Part shown: positions 19,855 through 29,039 of the stretch, in pieces
Position numbering within the stretch: the first letter of the stretch is position 1
Layout of the letters: each line of letters starts with the position of its first letter
NCBI GenBank assembly: GCA_001579985.1
Contig: LRSR01003465.1
Span: forward strand, 1-29,073
DNA from: Hypsibius dujardini
Taxonomy: Eukaryota > Tardigrada > Eutardigrada > Parachela > Hypsibiidae
Length of the DNA stretch: 29,073 bases
Reading direction: 5' to 3'
Translations under genes and position numbers: made by a program
Notes under the pieces: model-generated
Told to the model about the DNA's origin: nothing
The model's input: only the letters and a program-made list of their open reading frames with translations
The model's database searches: none

Positions 19855-21930
19855 AAAAGTTGCAAGTTTCTTACCATCATGCACCGATTTGTTCCGGGAA
19901 GATTAAATAGGGCCAACATGTCCCCGTTTCTGTTTCGCTCCAAGCGCTCACACATTTTTAGACACACCAGCGGGTCCTCATCCCATCCTTGTGGTGCATC
20001 ATCTACTCCGTCGCACAGCTTCCACCAGGCTGTCCACGTTTCAGAGAAATCAACCGTTAACTTGAGCGGCTTTTTGCGACGATCACACCGATAGAGCTTA
20101 TTGATTCGTTGGATGTCTAGTTTACTCAAGACGTTCCTTTTACATTCGGATAATAAGCGTGGATGTAAGAACAAAAGTATAGCACTTAGTAGTCTGCAAA
20201 ACACCCTTACCGGTTGCCGAAACGAACACCTTTTTCTTTGGGAATAATAGTGGGATAGTCCGGATTTATTGCAAAGGCGTTCCAGGCATAATGCCTGGAG
20301 AAACACGTTTTTCCTTTCATTTGGGCTGGATGAAAATGTGGCTTGTTTTTTCGATACGTACATGACTGATTGGTAATCGTAGGTTAGGTTGAGCGTTCCC
20401 AGTACGGGAACCGCTTGCTCCGCGAATTGATCTAAAGCATCTATTGAGCCACGGTCACCGATTACAGTCAGACAGATCGAGAGATATGCTTGCGGCTGTG
20501 CCTATGTATGTCAGTTTCTGCCTTAGTAGCTGCGCCTCCGAGGCTCCGCCAGGGTCTGTGGTCATGTCTATGTCTGTCTATGTCTGTATATGTCTGTCTG
20601 TGTCTGTGTCTGGGTCTGGGTCTGGGTCTGCGGTTGCCTCTAACCGTGTCTGTATTCGTTGCGGTTCATGGGCCGCTATTCCTGCTTATGTCCTATTACG
20701 TGTCTGTATACACTTCGCCTGTGTCTGTACATGTATCTGTACCGACGTCTACAGTATGTCGCACATTAGTGTCGCACATTAGTGTCGGCATATAGCTGCA
20801 TACCGCTTCGGATGTTTTTGTGATTAATCCAGACAAATTGGTCCCGATCAGGACGTGCCTGTTCGTGGATGATGCCTGCAGCGTGCAGTAGTTCATGCTG
20901 GGTCGCACCAAGTCCGTCTTGACAACCAGCATGCAGTATAATCACCTGTTTTCCACCGGTCATTCCAATGTCTGATTCGCACCTGCAACGAATGATATTG
21001 ATAGCGGTATGGAGGAGCCGAGTTGACAACAGTGTCTGAATTCTGCATTCCATTGAGCTGCCTTACGACATCCCGCCGGCGATGTAAAGATAATCATCCT
21101 CTTGAGTGCGACGAGGGACGAATCGTAGACAAGTCTTGGCCTCAAGGTCTCTCATGGCTGCTTGGGTGAACTGCTCCGTCTTATCATCTGCAATAACAGT
21201 TGACAGACCTCATAAAAAAGGTTCTACGTGTCGCGTCCGGGTTTTCATATAGGCTATGACCGCAAATGTATATCATTGTATATCAAAACACATTGTGTTT
21301 TGACAGTCTTTTTATCTGGTTTTTGTGTCCGTGTTTGTGCTTGTGTCTGTGCCTGTGCCTGTGTCTGTGCCTGTGCCTGTGTCTGTGTTGTATCTGTGTC
21401 TGCGTTTGTATTTGTGTTTGTGTCTCTGTCCGTGTCCGTGTTCGCGTCATGCCTGGGCGTTGCTAATTATTCACCAATAACCCCGAAAACGTAGTAAATG
21501 GTCTTCCTAGGCCAAACATTAACCGGCTGAAAAAAGAAGAAAGAAGTGCCAGTAAACAGGGAGGAGAGCTGCTATCTATGCCATTTATTTTTGTACCATA
21601 TTTTGCGCGACCGTGGATTGTGGATTGATTCCCCTGATGTTCCCTTGAAATATGAAAGTTGCATTGGACTGTGAGCTGCTGGCCGTCAATTGTTCCACCA
21701 CATCCAGGGTGAAGTAATCCCGCCAGCCTACCAACATTTTTAGATTGTTTTTTTTTCATGTCGCGATTGCAGTAGAGGATTATTCCTACAAATTTCCCCT
21801 TACCGCTTGGAATGTCGTCGCCAATATACTCTGAGTCTTCGTTTACGGGCATCCCCGCTACGGCTATTAGCATCCAATGGAATCCATGCAATGAAATAGC
21901 CGATAACACGACTACCAAGTTGAGATACAT
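18440..21930 (-). CDS. Astacin metalloprotease with C-terminal 8-Cys LDLa-like cassettes
   Basis: Secreted zinc endopeptidase (M12A, astacin family). Eleven exons with agreeing phases: 21930-21804, 21643-21597, 21526-21475, 21187-21067, 20982-20804, 20431-20362, 20294-20211, 20136-19875, 19677-19399, 19308-19039, 18727-18440; total 1779 nt, 592 residues. A signal peptide covers about residues 1-26. A short propeptide has YIGD (35-38), matching the family's FxGD aspartate switch. The catalytic domain has the zinc signature HELLHAAGIIHEQARPDRD (145-163) and Met-turn SVMHY (197-201) with the zinc-ligand tyrosine. Its four cysteines (94, 117, 136, 244) are those of the family's two disulfides. 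Residues 245-592 hold repeated LCDG...DGWDE units instead of the usual EGF/CUB domains. All catalytic residues are present, so activity is expected. The substrate is unknown; secretion and the ligand-binding-like array suggest an extracellular role. Confidence 0.93.
18728..19038. repeat. GACA and GGAAGGCAAGCA repeats in astacin intron 10
   Basis: The intron carries (GACA)n at about 18780-18870 and again near 18938-18959, plus a 12-bp minisatellite AAGCAGGAAGGC at about 18885-18935. Confidence 0.85.
19718..19855. repeat. (TGTC)n with GCCT interruptions in astacin intron 8
   Basis: About 34 tetranucleotide units in a higher-order pattern of TGTC runs broken by TGCC. On the gene's strand the repeat is (GACA)n and stays open in frame with the preceding exon for about 50 codons. 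Confidence 0.95.
20565..20640. repeat. TGTCTG/GGTCTG hexamer repeat in astacin intron 5
   Basis: TCTATGTCTGTCTATGTCTG followed by TGTCTG and GGTCTG units. Confidence 0.8.
21318..21450. repeat. CTGTGC/CTGTGT hexamer repeat in astacin intron 3
   Basis: Alternating CTGTGT and CTGTGC units followed by diverged GTGTCT/GTGTTT units. Confidence 0.85.
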
Positions 21931-22115
21931 CAGTAATTTTGGTCCTGTGAACTAAATCAAGTGGAGGCTATATGTTATTCTTATACCTGCAATTCCGGAC
22001 GAGCTAAGCATTAATAGTAATTCACCTGCGAAAGAATCCGAGATGCAAACACAACGATTATTCTTGAAACTGCATTCTGGTAATGCCGAAATAAGCACGG
22101 CGTCACACAATTCAA
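21931..22115. promoter_or_regulatory. Probable astacin promoter region
   Basis: The interval between the astacin ATG and the next candidate gene. On the minus strand TATAAG occurs about 50-60 nt before the ATG (near 21980-21988), a possible TATA-like element. No other motif stands out. Confidence 0.3.
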
Positions 22116-22357
22116 TTTATTTACAATTTTGTTGTTGTGTACCACGCATTTCGCTTGGAGCCCAGTGCGTGCTTTCTATGGTATTCCTAGTAACTATTGC
22201 CCAAAAGATAATAGGCACACACAGTACAAATAAGACGAAATTTCGCCATTGTACACGTAAAAACCACTTACCGAATAGAGTATCAATTTTGAGTCTTTTC
22301 GGCAAATACCACAATGCTGTCAAGCTTGTACTACCAGATACGTCAGTGAAGAACCTT
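22116..22357 (-). CDS. Candidate 3' exons of an upstream minus-strand gene
   Basis: On the minus strand a TTACAG acceptor precedes 22357 and a consensus GTAAGT donor follows 22272. The 86-nt block encodes FFTDVSGSTSLTALWYLPKR and a short continuation. Further on, unspliced reading gives a hydrophobic stretch and a stop just before AATAAA at 22116-22121. A short terminal gene segment is possible, but the family is not recognised and most of the gene is missing. Confidence 0.3.
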
Positions 22358-22707
22358 CTGTAACTAGTAACTACAGTACGGTTAACTACAGTAAGTCGTA
22401 CTAACTGCAAAGTAACTATAGCGCGGTACGCCGGGTACGGTACGACTGTGCGAGAACAATACCTTTGTCAGAAATGACCGAATCTCATGATGCGAAAACA
22501 TTTATTTGCTGATGGCTTCAAAGGCAATCAGTGCTTGAAATGCCCTTTCTGCCCCTTGGCCAGTGAGCCTGCTTTCCCATTTTGGTTCCGTCCATTTCCT
22601 CATTTGTTCCGTACACTTTGCGTTAACTTGTTCCCTTTGTTCTGTAAGCTAGCCACTTTGTTCTGTTAGCCAAAACAAGCTTGTTCCCCTTAATTTTCAG
22701 CAGTTTT
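22358..22707. other. Intergenic
   Basis: The part 22360-22445 is crowded with GTAACTA, GTAC and TACAGTA palindromic words. The rest shows no gene. Confidence 0.4.
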
Positions 22708-22709
22708 TA

Positions 22710-22964
22710 GTACGAGGTAAAACTCCTAACGCTGCGCACGACAGGGCAAACAGGGCAATATCATGACGTATATCAATCAAAATAGGGTTTTTTATTTTTA
22801 TTTTTTATTTTTTATTTTTTTGTCAAAATTATTGTTACTTTTGTTTGTCCGATTTATTGCTGATTTTTTGAATCCAAAATATCGACAAACAATGAGAGAA
22901 AATTGTGCGAACGCGACATTTATACCATTTCCGAACTTGCACAGCATTGAGTTTTACCTCGTAC
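22710..22964. mobile_element. TA-flanked MITE with perfect 16-bp termini
   Basis: GTACGAGGTAAAACTC at the left end is matched exactly, inverted, at 22949-22964. TA at 22708-22709 and 22965-22966 completes a perfect 18-bp symmetric border, read as a Tc1/mariner-type target site. The interior is AT-rich with TTTTTATT runs and no transposase. Confidence 0.75.
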
Positions 22965-22972
22965 TACAGTAG

Positions 22973-23170
22973 TAGGAGTAGCATGAAGTCTAGTCAGCAA
23001 ACCGGCTCACTCATGAGTTTATCTTTCATAGCAATTAGCAAGTGCTTGATTGCCTAATTTGGGATACCCATATCGTAGAATACAATGCATTTTTGTAAAT
23101 CAAGCAAACAAGCACGTGTTCTGGAAAGGAAATCCATGAGTGAGCCGATTAGCTGACTTTACCTCGTAAG
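22973..23170. mobile_element. Second MITE-like inverted repeat next to the first
   Basis: AGTCAGCAAACCGGCTCACT at 22992 is mirrored by an inverted copy ending at 23157, with imperfect pairing extending about 60 bp inward (GCAAGTGCTTG / CAAGCACGTG). Outside its right arm stands TTTACCTCGTA, the same terminal word as in the neighbouring element. The two may therefore belong to one family or be nested. The left outer end is eroded. Confidence 0.6.
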
Positions 23171-23306
23171 CTCATACGTTTATTTTTTGAAATTTCAGTT
23201 CATTATTACGGTAAGGCTTTTGTTTCTTTCCTTCGTTCTGAGTCGGATTTCTCTCCTCCACCCACCTCCACCATTCGTCATCCATTGGAGCTACACGCCG
23301 AGGAAG

Positions 23307-26300
23307 ATGCCTGACGAGACGGTCTACTGCATCTGCAGGACGACAGACATTAAACGCTTTATGATGTACGTATATTCCTTTCCTTTCCCTTCGGACCTGC
23401 CTTTCCTCTGCTCTGCCAGTTGCTTTGTCTCAATCAAGAGTGATTTGGTAATTGTAATTCCCCAGAGCGTGCGACAAATGCGAGGAATGGTTCCACGGCG
23501 ACTGTATCCACATCACGCTCAAGGCATCCAAAGCCATTGAGAAATACTTTTGCCGCAAATGCATCGGTTTGTTAGCCTCTACTCCACTCAACGAAATCTT
23601 CCTCACGATATGCCGCTTCTTTTTTAGAAGTCGATCCCACTCTCCAGATCACTTACAAGCCGGGAAAGAAAGCTCCAACCGAAGGTGAGAACTTGCTGGC
23701 AAGTGTGTTCGATTGATTGGTTGTTCAGCGGCTGTTACAAACTAATTAATACATTGACACGCTCGCGGTTGATAGATTGATGGATTAACGATGTAGTTAG
23801 ATTTTTGGTTTTTAATAATTGTTTTACAGAGTAATAGGTTGATTGCTACATTGAATGACATTTTTGAATGACTGGGGTCCATAATTAACTGTTTACAGGC
23901 GCGGTGCGGAAGAAGCCAGCAAAAAAGAAACGGGACACTTCCCTGACGCCGTCGCTGTCTTCGAGGGGCTCTTCCGATGGTCGGACGGCTAAAGGTTCAC
24001 GCGAGGATGCGAGAAGATCGACCACCGACACCGATTCCAGCGGAGAAGATGAGTGGAACGGACAAGTCGATCCACGCCGCTCTTTACCCATCGACCCGGA
24101 CAGTAGTCGAAGAGGAACGTCCAAGTCTAAGAAGACGACCAACAAACCAAAAGACGACACCCAGCAGCGTCGGCCCTCGGAATCCTGCTCTAAAGCACCC
24201 AAAGAGGCGGCCATCAAGTCGGCAACTCCCGCAACGTCGCGGCCCGTTGGAGGGGAGCACGCAGCGGGATCTGTGCCTGTGGATGGCAAGAAGGTGAGTG
24301 AGGTAACTTTTAGACCTCTTGTCGGTGATATTTGGAAGGCCTCTGTTTGTTCGCTGGATGTCTGACCATCTAGCCGCCTGTTAGTGCATCCTTCTTCCGA
24401 CCTCTCTGCATTTGTGTAGGCCGTTCTATCTGCTGGCCTGAGTTTCAGTTTTTCTGTATACACTAAATGTTTGGTTATTTATCAGTTTATCTGCCAGCCT
24501 GTTTGTCTGTCTGTCTGCCTCTCTGCCTTTTTGATGCCTCTCTTTTGTCACCCGATTTGATTATAGTGTATCTGCGTGTTTGTCTGCCCTAGCATAAGGC
24601 CTCTTTGCTGTTTGGGGCAATCACGTTACATTTTCGTGCATTTAACGTCGCAGACATGGAACGAAGGTGTGGGAATGCCCCCGGCAGTGGCCGGCACTCC
24701 CATTAATTACGGGACAACAATAATAAACGTGAAGCGGCGGGGGTTGCTTCAGTTCCTTCGCTTATCATATCTGATAGAGTGTCTGTTGTTGTTGTTGAGC
24801 GTTGGAATATAATAACTTTACAGATAATGCAGGGCCTCTGGCTGCCTGTGTTTAATTCTTAACTTATTTTTATTTTTTTTTTCCGTAGGTGCTAAAATCA
24901 CCCAAAGCTGGAAGGAAGCACAGCTCATCGCACTACCTCCGGCGGAATTCACCACGCCGCTCACCGTCACAGGACAATGATGATGACTGGCCCGGATTCG
25001 ACTGGGCAAACCTCCGCCAGTGTTATGGACCGAAATGCAAGTTTGCCGCTGCGCCTGGCTCAAAGTACTGCTCTGATGATTGTGGTCGGGCTTTGGCCAG
25101 GAAGTGAGTTTAATTTCAGACAGACTGGCAGGCTTGCAAACAGACAGAGACGGGTGGACAGACAAACAGACAGCAAGACAGATAAAAAAATAGGCAGACA
25201 GATAAAAGGTAGGCAGGTGGATTTGCAACCAGAATTTGTGTTCACAGGCGTCTGCTAAAGATCATGCCGATTCGACTGGAGCAAATGGACAGCCAAACCT
25301 ATGCCGCCACTCAGTCGAATCAGAATGAAACGGAAGCAGTGCGCCAAAAGTTGGTTGAATGCAAGACTATGGTAGAGAAGTTATTCCAGCAAAAGGCGTC
25401 TCTGGAGCAGACTATTCTGAAGGGAAAACGCGAGCAACCTTGTAGCCAGGACGAAGAAGAGCACCATGGGGAAGATAGCACATCCGACAACTGCGACGTT
25501 CACTGTATCACATGTGGCTTGCCTACTCCTTTGCGAACCGCGGTTAAACATTTTGAGAAGTGCTTTAACCGTGTAAGTTGATACCTGTCTAAGTGCTTCC
25601 TGGGTTGTCTAGCCATGTTTGTGTCTGTGTGTCTGTCAGTCTAACTGTCTCTCTGTCTGACTATCTGTCTGGTTTTCTGCCTACTTTGCGTGCTTGTCTG
25701 TGTGTTGAGGGGGCCTGTTTTTTTAAATGGATGACTGTCTGTCTATATGTTTTACTTGAGTTTTGCGTGAATGTCTGACTAGTGATGTTGTTCTTTTGTA
25801 GTATGAGAATCAAACATCATATGGCTCACTCGTTCCCACCCCCAATTCCATCTTTTGCGATATCCAAAACCCGAAGACGAAGACATGGTGCAAGCGACTG
25901 AAGGTCCTCTGCCCAGAGCACTTTCGCGAATCGGTGGAGGACACCGCCGGTGTTTGCGGCATGCCCCTTACGAATGAGGACTTCGTAAAAACAGGAAAGT
26001 TCTGTCGCATTCCGAAGAAAAACTGCTCCAAACATCCGTCGTGGGAGCGTGTTAAGCGTGCTGAACTGGATTTGGAAGTGTTAAGAGCTGTAAGTTACGA
26101 GGTTGAATGTCAGTCACGGTAACACCGTACAGTCGCAGTGCAGTCTTACCGATAGAGTAAGTGACAGACAGACAGTGAAAAAGACAGACAGTAAAAAAAT
26201 GACAGCCAGACAGCCAGCCAGACAGACAGACAGACAGATAAATAAATAGATAGACAGACAGAAAGAGATGACAGCGAAACCAATAAGCAATTCACGCAAA

Positions 26301-26642
26301 CACACCGACAGACACATTGTGTGTAGGCATGCATTATACACTTGAACACACTAGGTACACATAAAAAATAGACAAAATAGGCAAGCACACATCAAGACAA
26401 ACTATTCAGCTATTCAGTGAGTGAGCCACTTTATCTAGTCACTGATAAATTTTCTCACTGCTCAGTACATGCGAATGGAGGAGCTAGTGGAGCAAGAAAC
26501 CATCCTGATGCGGACCATTCAGTCTCGCGGTGGTATTGTCCAGTCGCTTCTGAATTACAGCCTTGCCCACCGGCCGGAAGATGGGAAGAGCGCTGCCTCT
26601 AGCACCTCCTCAACCTCTCTCTCTGCGGATGCTTCATTTTAA
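23307..26642 (+). CDS. CXXC1: CXXC-type zinc finger protein 1 orthologue (CFP1/Spp1), COMPASS subunit
   Basis: Chromatin reader of the Set1/COMPASS H3K4 methyltransferase complex. Eight exons, all in phase: 23307-23365, 23466-23566, 23628-23684, 23899-24293, 24889-25103, 25248-25572, 25802-26089, 26466-26642; total 1617 nt, 538 residues. Residues 7-52 are a C4HC3 PHD finger (C8, C10, C22, C25, H30, C33, C49, C52, with W28) expected to bind methylated H3K4. Residues 54-245 are basic, Ser/Thr-rich and low in complexity. Residues 249-272 (RQCYGPKC...KYCSDDCG), a coiled coil at about 280-330 and the Cys-rich region from about 347 (CITCG, FCDIQNPK, KRLKVLCPEH, FCRIPKKNC) match the CFP1 C-terminal Set1-interaction domain. 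No CXXC DNA-binding finger is seen between the PHD finger and residue 245, unlike vertebrate and fly CFP1. The ATG lies in a fair context (GGAAGATGC). Confidence 0.93.
24480..24520. repeat. CTGTCTGTCTGCC repeat in CXXC1 intron 4
   Basis: Short CTGT array within the longest intron of the gene, with diverged CTGCC and GTCTG words on both sides. Confidence 0.7.
24654..24728 (+). other. Possible cassette exon inside CXXC1 intron 4
   Basis: A 75-nt block lies between a CGTCGCAG acceptor and a GTGAAG donor. It starts and ends in phase 0, as the host intron does, and encodes 25 residues without a stop (TWNEGVGMPPAVAGTPINYG then TTIIN). Including it would keep the CXXC1 frame and add a loop to the low-complexity linker. 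GC rises over this block. This may be chance. Confidence 0.3.
25115..25205. repeat. CAGA/ACAG repeat in CXXC1 intron 5
   Basis: Interrupted CAGACAGA units such as GACAGACAAACAGACAGCAA in a 144-nt intron. Confidence 0.8.
25618..25670. repeat. CTGT repeat in CXXC1 intron 6
   Basis: Diverged GTCTGTGTGTCTGTCAGTCT-type units in a 229-nt intron. Confidence 0.75.
26158..26320. repeat. (ACAG)n repeat in CXXC1 intron 7
   Basis: Several ACAGACAG runs, for example CCAGACAGACAGACAGATAA at about 26218, in a 376-nt intron. Confidence 0.85.
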
Positions 26643-27290
26643 TTCAGACGAACCGTTTCTGCGAGATTTCTATGGGTTTATGTGGGAGGCCTGAGCTTTT
26701 TCCAAGTATTATCATAAAGTCGATGTATGCCTTGTTTATTACATTGTAAAATACCCCATTTCACCACGTTGAAATGTCCGTTGTGACTTTTACATTCTGC
26801 CCGTCTGCCCGTACCTGTTTGTCTTTCTGTTTGTCTTTCTGTGTTTCTGCCTATGTGTCTGTGTGTTTGTCTGCCTCTCCTTGCTTTTCTAATTGTCCAT
26901 CTACAGTAGTGTCAGTGTCTTGTCTTTATCTCTGTCTTTGTCTAAGATATTTTCTAAATTGAAAAATGGAACTCTGTAAGTCAGCATATTGCATGAGATG
27001 CCTATTGCCTGCCTGGAGGTGGCGCTCACTCAGCGTCTCGACCATGTCACCGTCTAAATATGCACTTCGCCAGAGTTCTGACGAAATGAATGGGTATTTT
27101 TTGAGCAGACGTTGCAATTAATGGACGATCTACTGTATATCGCGGGTGTGATGGCGCCGCCGCCGCTGAAAAGTACTTGACACCTTACCACTTTCCACGC
27201 GAACGTTCAGTGAATTCCACGCAATCTCCATTCTTGATCACAACAACCGGCATTTCCATTGCGCAAGGTCTGGCAATCTTAGCCGCGGTT
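26643..27290. other. CXXC1 3' flank and intergenic DNA
   Basis: CATAAA near 26711 is a possible variant poly(A) signal. A diverged CTGTTTGTCT tract covers about 26800-26945. No gene is supported. Confidence 0.4.
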
Positions 27291-27293
27291 TTG

Positions 27294-27370
27294 ATTGGCT
27301 CGCTGCGGGCTGCCAGCTCGCTCTGATTGGCCGATAAAGGCCGGCTTTGGTCAGTGGCGAAGAAACCAAT
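27294..27370 (+). promoter_or_regulatory. CCAAT-box cluster, probable promoter of the RNA-binding protein gene
   Basis: ATTGG at 27294-27298 and 27326-27330 and CCAAT at 27366-27370, each in the extended form GATTGGC or ACCAATC preferred by NF-Y and spaced 32-40 bp apart. They lie in a GC-rich block about 230-380 nt upstream of the probable 5'UTR exon. This layout is typical of broadly expressed genes. NF-Y binding is inferred from the motif. Confidence 0.5.
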
Positions 27371-27455
27371 CAAAGCAAACGTTTGCCCTGGCTATACGCT
27401 TTGCAAGCCGTAAAAACGGCCCCGACCAGTTGGCATCATAATTAACGGGCCACCG

Positions 27456-27494
27456 GGTAAGTCGACTATAACCCGCTCGATAACACTTACCCGG
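27456..27494. repeat. Short hairpin CCGGGTAAGT / ACTTACCCGG
   Basis: A perfect 10-bp inverted repeat around a loop of 19 nt, between the CCAAT cluster and the 5'UTR exon. GGGCC and GGCCCGG words flank it. Confidence 0.6.
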
Positions 27495-27599
27495 CCCGGT
27501 GCGGTGTTATCACTCGGAATTTTCCCAATGCATTTTCGCTTTTCACACGAGCAAGCCGCATCGATCGAAGAGCTCACTCATCATTTTTATCCATCCGAA

Positions 27600-27748
27600 A
27601 TTCCAGGTAGCAGCGTGTGTGGGTTTTCCGTAGGGAGCCCGGGTTCGTTCGTCCTTCAGGTCGGTGTGGTGTGGAATTGTTCAGCAGCATCCATCGGCTG
27701 CTTGCGTCAGTGTCAGTGTCAGCAGAAGAAGATCCATCAAGCGTCCAG
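27600..27748 (+). other. Probable 5'UTR exon of the RNA-binding protein gene
   Basis: It ends at a consensus donor (CCAG followed by GTAAGC at 27749). The matching acceptor (TTTCTCTGCAG) is at 28214, 8 nt before the coding ATG, giving a leader intron of 466 nt. The exon's 5' limit is a guess. Confidence 0.5.
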
Positions 27749-28222
27749 GTAAGCCAGCAAACAAGTTCTTAGGATTTCGCCATGGAAAAATGGCTGCCAC
27801 GTGGGAATTGGGATTTTTCCAGTTCCCAAATTGAATTCTTAAGAGTTCCTCCCATGATTTACTTATTTGCTGGTTGAATTGCTTTCTCTTTGTGCGGTAA
27901 ATTTGTTGTGGATGGTTTTCGTCCAGGGTTCGCCACGTGGGTCGCCGGGGTCTCTGTTTTCTTTTTGGTTCCATTGATCGCTAATTTTCAGATTTTTTTA
28001 TCATTTATTTTGCTTTATTTCAATTTCGGTAGGTTTACCGGAAGTTCGAGGATTTTTTGTGTGGTCGAAAGACCTGGTCGAATCAGCTGATTTATTGAAC
28101 TGCTGTCACCCGTATATTTCCTAATCAGTTGTCATTTTCTAGTCGTTTAGCGTCATTTCGGCTTATTGCGCAAGTTTTCATGTTATTTAAAATGACAGCG
28201 TTTTTTCTCTGCAGACTTCATC

Positions 28223-29039
28223 ATGGACGGCGGAAATGACTACTCATCGGGAGGTGGTCGTTCGTTCGGCGGTCGCGGTGGTGGCGGTTACCAAGGTACC
28301 CCGCAGCGTGATGAGAAAAGCGGCGGATATCGGCTGCACATCGGCGGCATCGGTGACGGCCAGGATGAGCCGCAGGTACGCGACGTCTTCGAGAAGATCG
28401 GCACAGTAAAGGAGCTGTGGCTGAGCAACAACGAGAACAGCCCGCGCTTCGGGTTCGTCGTCTTCGACACACAGGAGGAGGCGGAGAACGCCATCGCCAA
28501 CGTGTCGGGACAGGATCTGGGAGGGTCGCAACTGCGCGTCAACTGGGCCAAACCCCGTGAGGACCGCGCCGGTGGAGGTCGCCGTGGCGGTACGTTTCTT
28601 TAAGTTTTCTTTGCCTTCTTACCATCTTCCTTTTTTATTTTTATTTTCCATTGTTCCGATCGAATGAGCTCGAGTGCCGCGTCTGCTAGAGGTTGTCTGT
28701 ATGCTTTAGTGTCGTTTTTCCGGATACTTTAGCATGTTTGTCTTGGTTTGACCATGTCCGTCTCGCGTTAACTTCAATTCGAGCTTATTCTAAACGGAAT
28801 TTGTCTAAACTGTCTTATTTATTTACTTACAGGTTATGGCGGCGGTGGTGGTTATGGTGGAGGCGGCGGGTATGGGTAAGTTTTTTTCGGTTCACCCGTT
28901 CTCCGTAGTCTTAGACTTGGCTAGTGGCTCTAACAGTTTGTTGTGTTTACAGTGGTGGTGGCGGTTACGGTGGAGGTGGTTACGGCGGCGGCGGGTACGG
29001 TGGTGGCCGTGGAGGAGGCGGTGGCGGTGGAGACCGCAG
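28223..29039 (+). CDS. RRM plus glycine-rich RNA-binding protein, 3' part outside the window
   Basis: Coding exons 28223-28589, 28833-28875 and 28953-29039 join in phase (about 165 residues so far). The donor at 29040 shows that more exons follow beyond the window. Residues 1-35 are Gly/Arg-rich. Residues about 36-110 form one RNA recognition motif, with RNP2 LHIGGI (38-43) and RNP1 PRFGFVVF (74-81); RNP1 keeps the aromatic positions, though its usual Gly at position 2 is absent. After it come RGG-type residues and GGGGYGGGG repeats encoded by very short exons. The layout matches hnRNP-like and cold-inducible glycine-rich RNA-binding proteins, which act in splicing, export or stress granules; the exact orthologue cannot be assigned. 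Gly codons raise the GC content strongly. Confidence 0.88.

Noticed and set aside
18714-20094. Cys/Leu/Ser/Val-rich frames (CLSVCLSVCL type) on either strand
   Set aside because: They translate (TGTC)n/(GACA)n arrays inside astacin introns and have no independent support.
20490-20795. Plus-strand frames across 20444-20795
   Set aside because: They fall in astacin intron 5 and are made largely of TGTCTG/GGTCTG repeats.
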